Source: Edwardsiella tarda ATCC 15947 = NBRC 105688 (GTDB taxonomy: Bacteria > Pseudomonadota > Gammaproteobacteria > Enterobacterales > Enterobacteriaceae). From it: 64,000 nt of DNA. How positions within the stretch are numbered: position 1 is the first letter of the stretch; the number at the start of each line of letters is the position of its first letter. This document shows, piece after piece, positions 52,299 through 61,556 of the stretch. The stretch lies in assembly GCF_003113495.2 (NCBI RefSeq), contig NZ_CP084506.1, positions 186,001 through 250,000 of the forward strand, given 5' to 3'. Under the pieces are notes generated by a model. The model ran no database searches and was not told the origin of the DNA. It saw only the letters and a list, made by a program, of their open reading frames with translations. A program made the position numbers and the translations under genes.

Positions 52299-52519
52299 TC
52301 ATTCCTTGGCGAGATATCGCCCCGACAACATTGGATAATTTAATCGAAGCCTTCGTGTTACGTGAGGGAACCGATTATGGCGAACAGGAGAAGAGTCTGG
52401 CACAGAAGGTTGAGGATGTGCGCCAACAGCTGATAAGCGGCGAGGCCGTGGTTGTTTGGTCTGAACTTCATGAAAGTGTCAATATTATGGCGCGTAGCCA
52501 GTTTAACGGGGACGATTAA
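52295..52519 (+). CDS. yheU: YheU family small protein
   Basis: This is a 74-residue UPF0270 protein of unknown function. From GTG 52295, which overlaps the yheT stop by 4 bases, it reads (M)[19 protein letters not shown] and contains [11 protein letters not shown] and [15 protein letters not shown], matching E. coli YheU closely. The shorter frame is preferred over one opening at 52241 because of the overlap and family length (72). Coupled translation with yheT is likely. Confidence 0.93.
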   Translation: MIIPWRDIAPTTLDNLIEAFVLREGTDYGEQEKSLAQKVEDVRQQLISGEAVVVWSELHESVNIMARSQFNGDD

Positions 52520-52869
52520 CGCTAATCGCTCGCTTTTCTTGGTGATTTAGCGCAGGCTACTGTGCAAATAAGGTGCAAAAATAATTCCGTTGGGAAAAAA
52601 AACGCGGCGAACAGTGAGCTATTCCATGCTGAAACGAGACAGTGCGAGACAGTTGGGTCAAGCTATGCTACAAACTAAGCCGACATGCACCTTTAATGGA
52701 ATGAAGCGGGTATAGATCAATAAGGTCGGGTAGCAACTCCCTTAGGCTAATAAAACTATATTCGACAAGTGCAGTGCTATAACAGGTTACTAGGCAGTTT
52801 CCCGGCTCCGCCGCCTGGCGGGGCGCGTTTGGCGCACGGGGATGCGATAACAACAGAGGATAATAGCGA
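52520..52869 (+). promoter_or_regulatory. crp upstream region
   Basis: This is a 350-base gap between yheU and crp. AGCTATGCTA at 52661-52670 resembles the E. coli crp promoter -10 region. A leader stem CCGCC/GGCGG occurs at about 52808-52821. CRP autoregulatory sites could not be placed with confidence. I see no coding frame. In E. coli prkB and yhfA lie here; both are absent. Confidence 0.45.
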
Positions 52870-53502
52870 ATGGTTCTCGGCAAACCACAAACAGACCCAA
52901 CCCTTGAATGGTTCCTGTCCCATTGCCATATTCATAAATATCCATCAAAAAGTACTTTGATTCACCAAGGTGAAAAGGCGGAGACGCTTTATTACATCGT
53001 GAAGGGATCTGTCGCGGTACTGATCAAGGATGAAGAGGGCAAGGAGATGATCCTCTCTTACCTGAACCAGGGCGATTTCATCGGTGAGTTGGGCTTGTTT
53101 GAGGAAGGACAGGAGCGCAGTGCCTGGGTTCGGGCGAAAACTGCCTGTGAAGTGGCTGAAATTTCTTATAAGAAATTCCGTCAGTTGATTCAGGTAAACC
53201 CGGATATCTTGATGCGATTGTCCGCGCAGATGGCGCGTCGCCTGCAAGTGACGTCAGAGAAGGTCGGTAACCTGGCTTTCTTGGACGTTACCGGCCGCAT
53301 TGCCCAGACGCTGTTGAATCTGGCGAAGCAACCGGATGCGATGACGCACCCGGACGGTATGCAGATTAAGATTACGCGTCAGGAGATCGGTCAGATCGTC
53401 GGTTGTTCGCGTGAAACGGTCGGTCGTATCTTGAAGATGCTGGAAGATCAGAACCTGATCTCGGCCCACGGTAAAACCATCGTCGTCTACGGGACGCGGT
53501 GA
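52870..53502 (+). CDS. crp: cAMP receptor protein (CRP)
   Basis: CRP is the global carbon regulator. Its 210 residues align end to end with E. coli CRP and are almost identical by eye. The cAMP site is [21 protein letters not shown], with Arg and Ser ligands, and the helix-turn-helix is [21 protein letters not shown]. It is the expected activator of glp, mal, ugp and glg genes in this window. yhfK follows. Confidence 0.98.
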
Positions 53503-53509
53503 TTTTTCG

Positions 53510-53533
53510 CCCGCGCCGCCCTCGTGGCGCGGG
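53510..53533 (+). terminator. Hairpin after crp
   Basis: CCCGCGCC (53510-53517) pairs with GGCGCGGG (53526-53533) around an 8-base loop 8 bases after the crp stop. No U run follows, so termination may be partial and yhfK may be read through. Confidence 0.55.
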
Positions 53534-53560
53534 ACTCTCTCCATCCCCAGGATGGTGCTC

Positions 53561-55633
53561 ATGTGGCGGCGGTTTATCTACCACCCGGAAGTGAATTATG
53601 CACTGCGTCAGACGCTGGTCTTGTGTCTGCCGGTGTTGTTCGGGTTATTGATTGGCCAACTGCAACAGGGGCTACTGTTCTCGCTGGTTCCCGTCTGCTG
53701 TAACATCGCGGGCCTGGATACACCACATAAACGCTTCTTTAAACGCCTGGCCGTGGGTGGTTCGCTATTCGCGCTCGGTAGTTTTCTCTTGCAGCTTGCC
53801 TTGTTATGGCAGGTGCCTGTGCCGTTGGCGATGCTTTTTCTGGCGTTATTGCTGGGCGTCAATGGAGAGATCAGCCCATTGCATGCCCGCTTGCTGCCCG
53901 CCACGTTGGTCGCCGCCATCTTTACTCTGAGTATGGTCGGCATGGTACCTATCTGGCAGGCACCGCTGCTGTATCTGGTGGGGACCGTCTGGTACGGTGC
54001 GTTTACTTGGTTCTGGTTTATCCTGTGGAAGGGGCAGCCGATTCGCGAGACGCTGAACCAACTCTATTTGGAGTTGGGGGATTATATCGAGGCCAAGTAC
54101 AGCTTGCTGACGCAGCATAGTGATCCACAGACGGCCTTGCCGCCGTTGTTGAATCGTCAGCAGAAGGTGATGGATCTGATCACGGTGATCTACCAGCAGA
54201 TGCACATGCTCTCTTTGGTTCATAACCCCGAGTACAAGCGCCTGGTTCGCTATTTTCAGGTGGCGCTCGATCTGCAAGAGCATATCACCGTCAGTCTCTC
54301 TCAGCCGGAGGAGGTGCAGACGCTGGTGGCGCAGAGCCAGGCCGAGGCGATCATTCGGCGCAATGCCCAGGTCGTCGCTGGGCGCCTGCGGGTGGTGGCG
54401 GATGACATTCTCTATCACCGTTATCCGCAACACTTCTCCATGCAGCCTGAGGTCTCCGCGTTGGAGAAGCTGGCCAGTCGCTATCCCGACAACCCGGTGG
54501 GGCAATTCTGTTTGCACCACTTTAGCCGCATGGCACGTTTATTAGAGCGCCAGCGTCCCCTCTATCAACGCCAACTGATGGCGACGCAGCAACGCCTGCC
54601 GTTTTGGCCGGCGTTGCGCGCCTATTGTTCACCGAAGTCTGGCGCGCTGCGTAATGCCTTGCGCCTCGGGCTGACCCTCGCCGCCGGTAGCGGCTTGGGG
54701 ATCTTACTGGCATTGCCTAAATCTTACTGGATTATGTTGACCACGATGCTGGTGATCCAGAATGGGTATAACGCGACGCGGGTGCGGATCCAGCACCGTG
54801 CGATGGGGACCTTTGCCGGTCTGATTATCGCCGCTGGCCTGTTGCAACTAACGTTGAGCGAGGCGGTGATGTTGTTGGTGATGTTGTTGGTGACGCTGGG
54901 GGCTTATCTGGTGTTACGCAAGAACTACGGCCTGGCCGTCATCGGCTTTACGGTCAGCGCGGTATTTACTCTGCAATTGTTGGCGCTGAATGGTTCGAAC
55001 TTCCTGGTGCCGCGCCTGGTAGATACCCTATTGGGCTGTATCCTCGCCTTCGCCAGCACGATCTGGCTGTGGCCACAGTGGCAGAGTGGTTTGTTGCGAA
55101 AGAATGCCCATCAGGCGTTGGAGGCGTATCAGGATGAGCTGCGTTTGCTCCTCTCTGCCGACGTGGGGGTCAGCGAGCAGGCGTATGCGCGTATGCGTAG
55201 CAACCAGGCACAGAACACGCTCTACTCCTCTCTTAGCCAAGCGATGCAGGAGCCGGGCTTCGACTCACGCTATTTGGCCGATATGCGTCTGTGGATCACC
55301 CACAGCCAGTTTATCGTCGAGCACCTCAATGCCATGACGATCCTGGCGCGAGAGCACTATATGCTGACGCCACGTTTGGCCCAGGACTACTTGCAGTGTG
55401 GCGAGATTGCCTTGCAGCTCTGTCAGCAGCGTCTGGAACACGATGGGCCGAGTAGCAACGATAACCAGGCGATTCCGATCCCGGAGCCACAACAAGGCAT
55501 GCCGATGACGCCGATGGAGGTCCATCTGCGGCGCATCCTATCGCATTTGCGCACCATGCATACCATTTCGTCTATCGCTTGGCGTCAGCGCCCGCATCAC
55601 GGCTTGTGGCTCAGTCGTCGGTTACGTGACTGA
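53561..55633 (+). CDS. yhfK: YhfK (FUSC/YccS-like) inner-membrane protein
   Basis: This is a 690-residue membrane protein of the FUSC-like/aromatic exporter-type family, of unknown transport role. It has two membrane blocks (about residues 15-150 and 365-500), each followed by a cytoplasmic helical domain, ending GLWLSRRLRD. The start MWRRFIYHPEVNYALRQTLVL, FSLVPVCCNIAGLDTPHKRFF and LRKNYGLAVIGFT match E. coli YhfK (696). ATG 53561, 8 bases after AGGA, was chosen over ATG 53552, which overlaps that site. Confidence 0.93.
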   Translation: MWRRFIYHPEVNYALRQTLVLCLPVLFGLLIGQLQQGLLFSLVPVCCNIAGLDTPHKRFFKRLAVGGSLFALGSFLLQLALLWQVPVPLAMLFLALLLGVNGEISPLHARLLPATLVAAIFTLSMVGMVPIWQAPLLYLVGTVWYGAFTWFWFILWKGQPIRETLNQLYLELGDYIEAKYSLLTQHSDPQTALPPLLNRQQKVMDLITVIYQQMHMLSLVHNPEYKRLVRYFQVALDLQEHITVSLSQPEEVQTLVAQSQAEAIIRRNAQVVAGRLRVVADDILYHRYPQHFSMQPEVSALEKLASRYPDNPVGQFCLHHFSRMARLLERQRPLYQRQLMATQQRLPFWPALRAYCSPKSGALRNALRLGLTLAAGSGLGILLALPKSYWIMLTTMLVIQNGYNATRVRIQHRAMGTFAGLIIAAGLLQLTLSEAVMLLVMLLVTLGAYLVLRKNYGLAVIGFTVSAVFTLQLLALNGSNFLVPRLVDTLLGCILAFASTIWLWPQWQSGLLRKNAHQALEAYQDELRLLLSADVGVSEQAYARMRSNQAQNTLYSSLSQAMQEPGFDSRYLADMRLWITHSQFIVEHLNAMTILAREHYMLTPRLAQDYLQCGEIALQLCQQRLEHDGPSSNDNQAIPIPEPQQGMPMTPMEVHLRRILSHLRTMHTISSIAWRQRPHHGLWLSRRLRD

Positions 55634-55715
55634 GAGGTGGGTGACGCGGTGGTGGTCGCTTGATGACGGGAGTGGTTGGCAGGTGAAAAGGCGCTTGTGG
55701 GCGTACTCTGCTAAC

Positions 55716-55740
55716 AAAACGGCCGCGCGAGGCGCGGCCG
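55716..55740 (-). terminator. Intrinsic terminator of nfuA
   Basis: CGGCCGCGC (55720-55728) pairs with GCGCGGCCG (55732-55740) with a 3-base loop. On the reverse strand it is followed by TTTTGTT, so it ends the leftward gntX-nfuA transcript. It may also serve convergent yhfK. Confidence 0.8.
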
Positions 55741-55785
55741 GGGGAGTCTTACGTCGGGTGAATTTCCCCGCCGTCTCGCGAGCGA

Positions 55786-56361
55786 TCAATAGTAAGAGTG
55801 GTCGCCGCGCTGGTGCTCAGTCAGATCGCGCACCCCTTTCAGTTCCGGGAAGCGTTGCAGCAACTCTTTTTCGATCCCCTCTTTCAGGGTGTAATCCACC
55901 ATTGAGCAGCCATTACAACCGCCGCCGAACTGCAGGATGGCGTAACCTTCATCGGTGATCTCCATCAGCGAGACACGACCGCCGTGACCGGCCAGCTGCG
56001 GGTTGATCTGCGATTGCAGGATATACTCCACGCGTTCAATCAGCGGCGCATCATCGGCCACTTTACGCATCTTGGCGTTGGGCGCTTTCAGGGTCAGTTG
56101 TGAGCCAAGCTGATCGGTAACGAAATCGATCTCGGCGTCTTCCAAAAACGGCGCGCTGATTTCGTCGACATAGGCGCTCAGCTGTTCAAAATCCAGTTTA
56201 CGATCATTGGCCTCAACGGCGTCCGGCGGGCAATAAGAGACGCCGCATTCGGCGTTGGGCGTGCCGGGATTAATGACAAAAACCCGGATCTGAGTACCCG
56301 GTTCCTGATTTGCCAGCAATTTGGCAAAGTGCTCTTGCGCTGCTTCGGTAATACGGATCAT
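55786..56361 (-). CDS. nfuA: Fe-S cluster carrier/biogenesis protein NfuA
   Basis: NfuA carries 4Fe-4S clusters to target enzymes under iron limitation or oxidative stress. The N-terminal degenerate A-type domain starts [16 protein letters not shown]; the C-terminal NifU domain holds the cluster motif [11 protein letters not shown]. At 191 residues it is identical in length to E. coli NfuA. It is downstream of gntX on the same strand. It fits the Fe-S-rich formate dehydrogenase and the ferrous iron import genes nearby, although no direct link is shown. Confidence 0.97.
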   Translation of the reverse strand: MIRITEAAQEHFAKLLANQEPGTQIRVFVINPGTPNAECGVSYCPPDAVEANDRKLDFEQLSAYVDEISAPFLEDAEIDFVTDQLGSQLTLKAPNAKMRKVADDAPLIERVEYILQSQINPQLAGHGGRVSLMEITDEGYAILQFGGGCNGCSMVDYTLKEGIEKELLQRFPELKGVRDLTEHQRGDHSYY

Positions 56362-56419
56362 GGCATCTGCTCAATAGTTGACTTCTCCGGTCGGTTATAA
56401 TACGCCGATCGTAAAATGC

Positions 56420-57100
56420 TCACAAGGTGCGACACAGACAGATAACCTCTACCGACATCACACCTTGTGCGATTAGTCGTTGGCTGATCTCACTCAAGGT
56501 ACTGCCGGTGGTGACCACGTCATCGACCAACAATACCCGCCGCCCTGTCAGAGCGGGATGGCAGGTGAAAGCCCCGCGTAGATTGCGCCGCCGCTCGGCG
56601 GCGCTCAATCCCTGCTGTGGCGGTGTGGAGCGAACGCGCCGTAACCAATGTGGCCGGTAGTCCGCCTGCAGCCAATGCGCCAACGGGCGAGCCAGTTCGG
56701 CGGACTGATTGTAGCCGCGCCGCCAGTGACGTCGTCGGTGCAAAGGTACCGCCAGTAGCAGATCGGGACGCATTGAGGGGATATGGCGCCGAGCCTGGAG
56801 GTAACTCAATAGCATCAGGCGTGCCAAGGGGAAGGCCAGCGGCCACTCTCCCCGGTATTTGAAGCGTTGGATCAGGGTGGCCAGCGGTGGTTGATAGTCA
56901 CCGGTGAAGATCAGCCGTTGCCAGGGGGGCGGACGTTGTAGACAGCGGCCACAGGGGCGTGTGGCATCGGCACTGGGAAGGCCACAGCGTGGGCAGCAGG
57001 GTGGAGGAAGCGGGAGTGCTCGGCGACACGGCGTACAGATACCGACAGGGGCTCGGAGTGGCAGGCGACAGATCGCACAGCGTCCATGAAGTGATACCAT
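56420..57100 (-). CDS. gntX: ComF-family phosphoribosyltransferase-like protein GntX
   Basis: This protein of the ComF/GntX family is required in E. coli for gluconate use; other members take part in DNA uptake, so the role here is open. The N-terminus has Zn-finger Cys pairs (CAIC, CTPC, CCPRCGLP and CGRC), and the PRPP-binding motif is VLLVDDVVTTGSTL. ATG 57100 gives MVSLHGRCAIC and 226 residues (E. coli 227), against a longer frame with no match. It is divergent from bioH, 43 bases away. Confidence 0.93.
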   Translation of the reverse strand: MVSLHGRCAICRLPLRAPVGICTPCRRALPLPPPCCPRCGLPSADATRPCGRCLQRPPPWQRLIFTGDYQPPLATLIQRFKYRGEWPLAFPLARLMLLSYLQARRHIPSMRPDLLLAVPLHRRRHWRRGYNQSAELARPLAHWLQADYRPHWLRRVRSTPPQQGLSAAERRRNLRGAFTCHPALTGRRVLLVDDVVTTGSTLSEISQRLIAQGVMSVEVICLCRTL

Positions 57101-57143
57101 GTGCGTTTCCTGATAGGGCCAATGTGAAAGGAGACCATAACCG

Positions 57144-57923
57144 ATGAGCGCGCTGTATTGGCATCGTTGCGGGACGGGAAAACAGGATCTTGTGCTGTTG
57201 CACGGCTGGGGACTGAATGGCGAAGTGTGGCGTTGCATTCTGCCTCGGCTCTCCACTCACTTTCGCCTGCATGTGGTCGATCTGCCGGGCTACGCTCGTA
57301 GCGAGGCTAGTCCCTGCTTCTCGCTGGAGGCCATGACGCAGCAGGTCTTGGCCCAAGCACCACAACGCGCGATTTGGCTGGGGTGGTCGCTGGGGGGGTT
57401 AGTGGCTATGCTGGCGGCGTTGAGCCAGCCACGATGCCTGAGTGGTTTGGTTACCGTCGCCTCCTCGCCCTGTTTTACCGCGCAGGCGCAGTGGCCGGGT
57501 ATTCATGGCCCGGTGCTACAGAGTTTTCAACAGCAACTGAACGCGGACTTCTCACGGACGGTAGAACGCTTTCTGGCATTGCAGACGCTGGGGACCGAGA
57601 GCGCACGCCAGGATGCACGCACCCTGAAGTCGGTGGTGCTGGCGCAGCCGATGCCTTCGGCCGCGGTGTTGAATGCCGGGCTATCGATATTACGCGATAC
57701 CGATTTGCGTCCTCGGTTGAGGGAGGTGACGACGCCCTGGTTACGCCTCTATGGCGCGCTGGATGGTCTTGTGCCACGTCGTGTTGCGCCGTTAGTGGAT
57801 GCGCTGACGTTACCGGGGGAGTCCCAGATCTTGCCTGCGGCGGCACATGCGCCCTTTATCTCGCATCCCGAACCATTCTGTGCGGCGTTATGCGACTTTG
57901 CGGGTGCGTTGCCGCAGGAATAA
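57144..57923 (+). CDS. bioH: Pimeloyl-[ACP] methyl ester esterase BioH
   Basis: BioH removes the methyl group from pimeloyl-ACP methyl ester, ending synthesis of the biotin pimelate chain. It is an alpha/beta hydrolase with Ser82 in GWSLGG (same number as E. coli), [10 protein letters not shown] near the oxyanion hole and the His in [10 protein letters not shown]. Length is 259 residues (256). It is convergent with feoC. E. coli has the same bioH-gntX neighbour pair. Confidence 0.96.
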   Translation: MSALYWHRCGTGKQDLVLLHGWGLNGEVWRCILPRLSTHFRLHVVDLPGYARSEASPCFSLEAMTQQVLAQAPQRAIWLGWSLGGLVAMLAALSQPRCLSGLVTVASSPCFTAQAQWPGIHGPVLQSFQQQLNADFSRTVERFLALQTLGTESARQDARTLKSVVLAQPMPSAAVLNAGLSILRDTDLRPRLREVTTPWLRLYGALDGLVPRRVAPLVDALTLPGESQILPAAAHAPFISHPEPFCAALCDFAGALPQE

Positions 57924-57948
57924 AAAAACAGCCGCATCGGCGGCTGTT
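57921..57948 (-). terminator. Intrinsic terminator after feoC
   Basis: AACAGCCGC (57927-57935) pairs with GCGGCTGTT (57940-57948) with the loop ATCG. On the reverse strand it is followed by TTTTTTTA, giving a strong terminator for leftward feoABC just 22 bases after feoC; it also overlaps the bioH stop region. Confidence 0.9.
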
Positions 57949-57969
57949 GAGTTAGTCAGTTGCGGGCGC

Positions 57970-58215
57970 TTAGTGCGCCCGAACCTGGTAAATGATCGTT
58001 TCGCACTTCTTCTGTGCTTCGGGGCAGCCTTTGCAGCTGCCATTGAGGCAGCCGCTATCGATATCGTCGACCTTTTCTACACAGCCCATCTGCTCCAGGC
58101 GTTCTAGCATGGCGCGAACCATGGCCGGTGTACCACCGACCTCACGGCATAGACGTTGTAGTTCGATGCGTCCATGCAACGTAACGGTATCTCGGACTTG
58201 CAGTAACGTGGTCAT
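57970..58215 (-). CDS. feoC: Ferrous iron transport protein FeoC
   Basis: This small winged-helix protein protects FeoB from FtsH and may bind an iron-sulfur cluster. It has 81 residues, with the wing Cys set C-x4-C-x2-C-x6-C (GCLNGSCKGCPEAQKKCE) typical of enteric FeoC (E. coli 78). LLQVRDTVTLHGRIELQRL is the helix-turn-helix start. It ends feoA-feoB-feoC, 21 bases after feoB. Confidence 0.93.
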   Translation of the reverse strand: MTTLLQVRDTVTLHGRIELQRLCREVGGTPAMVRAMLERLEQMGCVEKVDDIDSGCLNGSCKGCPEAQKKCETIIYQVRAH

Positions 58216-58236
58216 GATAATGCTCCGTTACATCGA

Positions 58237-60552
58237 TTAGTGGCAGTTGCCACGGTTGTTACAGCAGCAGCTGGCGCTAGCCACGTTACTCAAACGCACG
58301 GTGACCCGATCGCGAGAGCGACGCAGGATGACCAGCACAGCCAGGTTGAACAGGACGACGGCACAGATGGCGATCAGGCTGTAATCGGGATGTGCATCGA
58401 AGTTCACCACCTGGTAGTACAGGGTCGCCAGTGAGTAGGCCACGTTCAGCCCCCAACCGATGGAGAACATCATCCAGCCACGGCTACTTTCACGGGCGAT
58501 AGCCCCCATGACCGAGACGCAAGGAACATACAGTAAGACGAAGATCAGGTAGGCATAGGCGGCGCTGATGCTGCCAAACTTGCTACTCATCACGCCCATG
58601 GAGCTGCTGCCCATCTCGCCGTCGCCTTTACTGGCCTCGATCGGGTTGGAGAGTACGCTGATGCTGAGGGTATCCTTCAGCCCCTGCCAGGTCTCATCCA
58701 GTGCCTCTTTCAGGCCGCCAACCAGACTGTAGCTCTGCGGGTCGAAATCCTCTTCATTGATATGCTCGGCGGTATACAGGGTATTCAGCGTACCCACGAC
58801 TACCTCTTTCGCCATCGCCCCGGTGATCAGGCCGACGGTGGCTTGCCAGTTATCCTCTTTGACGCCGATCGGTTGCAGCAGTGGTGTTAACACCTTACTG
58901 GTTGCCGCCAGAGCCGAATCGTTGAGATCGCTGACCGGCTTACCGCTAAAGGAGAAGCTATTCAGCGCGCCGATAACGATGCTGACGATGATGATGACGC
59001 GTCCGGCACGGACCACAAACGCCTTCAGGCGTTGCCAGGTCTGTAGCAGTAGACTCTTCAGATGCGGCACATGGTAGACCGGCATCTCCATCACGAAGGG
59101 GGAGGCATCGCCGCGCATCAAGGTGTGTTTCAGCATTAACCCGGTCAGGATCGCCATGACGATACCCAGCAGGTAGAGCGAGAACACCACGAAGGCGCCA
59201 TTCTGGCCGAAGAAAGCGGCGGAGAAGACGGCAAAGATAGCCAGACGAGCACCGCAAGACATGAAGGGAGCCATCAGGACGGTGATCAGTCGCTCACGCG
59301 GCGCATCCAGGGTTCGAGCCCCCATCACCGACGGTACGTTACAGCCGAAGCCGACGATCAACGGGACGAAAGATTTACCCGGTAACCCTAACGCCTGCAT
59401 CATGCGGTCGACGACGAAGGCGGCACGAGCCATGTAGCCGGAGTCTTCCAGGAAGGAGAGGAAGAGATACATCATGCCGATCTGGGGGACTAACGGTAGG
59501 ACGGTGTTGATACCGCCACCGATCCCCTGGGCCAGGAAGATAGTGAGCCAATCGGGGAAGTTTAATGTAGCGCCAATCCACTGAATGCCCTGAATAAATA
59601 GGGTCGCGGAGCCGATGTCGAACAGCGGTTGCAACGCCCCCCCGATGTTGATGGCCAGCAGGAACATCAGGTACATCACAAAGAGAAAGATCGGGATCCC
59701 TAACCAGCGGTTGAGGATCACCCGATCGAGTTTCTCCGTTAGGCGATTCGGCTGTGCCTGTTGGCTGTTGCTGACCGCATCACAGATATCGGTAATGCTT
59801 TGATAACGAGCGTTGGCAATGATCAGGGCCGGATCGTCTTTTAGGGTGCGTTGTAGGGTTTCGCGCACCTCGGGCAACAATGCGAGGGCATTACTGGCGC
59901 GTGACGAGCTATAGATGTCACCCTCTAGCAGCTGCAAGGCGATCCAGCGGCGTTGCTGCATGGTCAGCGAGTCGGGCATGACCTGCGACAGACGATCGAC
60001 TTGGTTGAGCAGTAATTGTGGATAGTCGACTAATGCCTCGACTGCACAGACTGGCGGCATGTCGATGGCACGCTTCAGGGCACATACGCCCTCGCTACGG
60101 GTCGAGACCATCGGGATCACCGGGCAGCCGAGTCGTTTCGAGAGCGCATCAATATCGATCGCGATCTGTTGGCTGCGGGCGATGTCCAACATATTGAGCG
60201 CGATGATGCAGGGGATACCGAGCTCCAACAGTTGTAGCGTCAGGTAGAGGTTACGCTCTAAGTTGGAAGCATCGACCACGTTGATAATCAGATCCGCATC
60301 GCCGCTAAGAATGTAGTGGCAGGCGATTTGCTCATCCAGCGATGTCTGTTCGGAGATGGTGGTCAACGAGTAGGTCCCAGGCAGGTCGACCAGCTTAACC
60401 TGATGATCTGGGGTGTTGAATTGCCCCTCTTTGCGTTCGACGGTGACGCCAGCCCAGTTACCGACACGCTGACGTGCGCCGGTCAACTGGTTGAATAGCG
60501 TAGTTTTCCCTGAGTTGGGGTTACCGATTAACCCGATGGTCAATTGTTTCAT
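58237..60552 (-). CDS. feoB: Ferrous iron transporter FeoB
   Basis: This is the inner-membrane Fe2+ permease with a fused G-protein. GTPase motifs are GNPNSGKT at residues 10-17, DLPGTYSL (G3) and NMLD (G4); the membrane part has two gate blocks around FVPLIVGFGCNVPSVMGARTL and LVPQIGMMYLFLSFLEDSGYMAR. The tail carries ASCCCNNRGNC, a Cys-rich end. Length is 771 residues (E. coli 773). It lies 104 bases after feoA. Confidence 0.97.
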   Translation of the reverse strand: MKQLTIGLIGNPNSGKTTLFNQLTGARQRVGNWAGVTVERKEGQFNTPDHQVKLVDLPGTYSLTTISEQTSLDEQIACHYILSGDADLIINVVDASNLERNLYLTLQLLELGIPCIIALNMLDIARSQQIAIDIDALSKRLGCPVIPMVSTRSEGVCALKRAIDMPPVCAVEALVDYPQLLLNQVDRLSQVMPDSLTMQQRRWIALQLLEGDIYSSSRASNALALLPEVRETLQRTLKDDPALIIANARYQSITDICDAVSNSQQAQPNRLTEKLDRVILNRWLGIPIFLFVMYLMFLLAINIGGALQPLFDIGSATLFIQGIQWIGATLNFPDWLTIFLAQGIGGGINTVLPLVPQIGMMYLFLSFLEDSGYMARAAFVVDRMMQALGLPGKSFVPLIVGFGCNVPSVMGARTLDAPRERLITVLMAPFMSCGARLAIFAVFSAAFFGQNGAFVVFSLYLLGIVMAILTGLMLKHTLMRGDASPFVMEMPVYHVPHLKSLLLQTWQRLKAFVVRAGRVIIIVSIVIGALNSFSFSGKPVSDLNDSALAATSKVLTPLLQPIGVKEDNWQATVGLITGAMAKEVVVGTLNTLYTAEHINEEDFDPQSYSLVGGLKEALDETWQGLKDTLSISVLSNPIEASKGDGEMGSSSMGVMSSKFGSISAAYAYLIFVLLYVPCVSVMGAIARESSRGWMMFSIGWGLNVAYSLATLYYQVVNFDAHPDYSLIAICAVVLFNLAVLVILRRSRDRVTVRLSNVASASCCCNNRGNCH

Positions 60553-60656
60553 AATTTACTGTTTTTTGGCCAAGACAGACACAGGCACGGGTATGGATAA
60601 CCCGCGCTATCCCGTAAGTATGTTACTGCCCAGTGTGGTAAAGGGGCGTGGATGTA

Positions 60657-60938
60657 TTATTGTGCGCCGACGGCAGCAGCCGGTGCGGCGGCGTGCGCGG
60701 CATGCTGCGCTTGCCCCTGCGGCTCGATGTTGAGCAACGCCAGATCTTTTTTACGCAAGACCAGACTAACCCGGCGCGCCTTCACTTCGATCGGGTCACC
60801 CAGCGGAGCGATGCGTACCACCGTAAAAGGTGCTCCTGGCAGGAAACCCAGCGAGAGTAATTTTTGGCGATAGGCTGGGCTAATGGACGGCGAGAAGCCG
60901 AGAATTTTGTATTGATGACCCGGAAGAAGCTGGTGCAT
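60657..60938 (-). CDS. feoA: Ferrous iron transport protein FeoA with extended tail
   Basis: This is an SH3-like cytoplasmic partner of FeoB. The core has [49 protein letters not shown], as in E. coli FeoA (75 residues). ATG 60938 with AAGG before it is the start chosen, giving 93 residues; an in-frame ATG at 60968 would add ten. A tail of about 18 residues rich in Ala, Gln and His follows the usual end; it is absent from the E. coli protein. Confidence 0.92.
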   Translation of the reverse strand: MHQLLPGHQYKILGFSPSISPAYRQKLLSLGFLPGAPFTVVRIAPLGDPIEVKARRVSLVLRKKDLALLNIEPQGQAQHAAHAAAPAAAVGAQ

Positions 60939-61059
60939 ATAAACCTTCTTACTTGTTACGACAGTCATTGCGTTGGGCCTGCATGCGGAGGCAGTAATGA
61001 TACGCTACGGCACTCTCACGACATTCAGCAAACTGATGTGTAGATGCTGAATAATGCGT

Positions 61060-61086
61060 AGTATAATTAAATTGATAATTATTTGC
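61060..61086 (-). promoter_or_regulatory. feoABC promoter with Fur box
   Basis: On the reverse strand a -10 box TATACT (61065-61060) lies about 120 bases before feoA. A Fur-type site on the plus strand at 61068-61086 (core TGATAATTATTT) matches the 19-bp consensus in about 13 positions and fills the -10/-35 spacer. An inverted repeat TTCAGCA/TGCTGAA follows at 61024-61051 in the leader. This fits iron repression of feo. Confidence 0.6.
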
Positions 61087-61194
61087 ATCCGCATTTGGCG
61101 CTAAACGTCATGCGACACGTGTCGATGACATTGGCATGGTAACGTGGTCATAACCTGTACCATGGCTGTGTTTTAGCACTATTTTAGTAATACG

Positions 61195-61213
61195 GCAAAT
61201 GAGAATCATTCGT
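61195..61213 (+). promoter_or_regulatory. Second Fur-like site
   Basis: The core AATGAGAATCATT (61199-61211) is a common Fur-box centre; the 19-base window matches the consensus at about 13 positions. It stands 16 bases before a small possible ORF and about 257 bases upstream of feoA, so it could serve either. It may also be a chance match in AT-rich DNA. Confidence 0.45.
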
Positions 61214-61229
61214 TAAAAAGGTTAATGAT

Positions 61230-61418
61230 ATGTACCTATTTTTTGTATGGTCATTTGCTGCTGTCAGTGAAGTCATCGAAAAAATAGGGAAGAGCGTTGC
61301 AGGGCTATTATTTTTTATTGTTTGTTATCAATATTATGAGCAGGTGCGGGTGGCCGGTATAGTGGTGAGGGGCATCGATCATGATGCTATCATTGCGGAT
61401 GTGGCAGCCGCTTTTTAG
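61230..61418 (+). CDS. Possible small protein, unknown
   Basis: This is a 62-codon open frame from ATG 61230 with AAGG eight bases before it and a Fur-like site just upstream. The product would start with a hydrophobic stretch (MYLFFVWSFAAVSEV), have a second one (VAGLLFFIVCYQYY) and a mixed tail. I recognise no family. Base composition is more AT-rich than neighbouring genes. It could be a small iron-regulated membrane protein or noncoding DNA. Confidence 0.25.
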   Translation: MYLFFVWSFAAVSEVIEKIGKSVAGLLFFIVCYQYYEQVRVAGIVVRGIDHDAIIADVAAAF

Positions 61419-61556
61419 TATTTGAGGATAACATCCTGTTCACGTTTCGCGGTGTTTTACAATGGATTTGCGCCTGAGATTGCTATGAAGTCTCATTTAG
61501 ATTTGTATTTTGTGATGAGAATCACGCCCCCTAGAGAGAGGGCGTGGACAGTGGAC

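Noticed and set aside
60969..61229. RyhB-like small RNA near the Fur-like sites
   Set aside because: The conserved RyhB core and its terminator are not seen.
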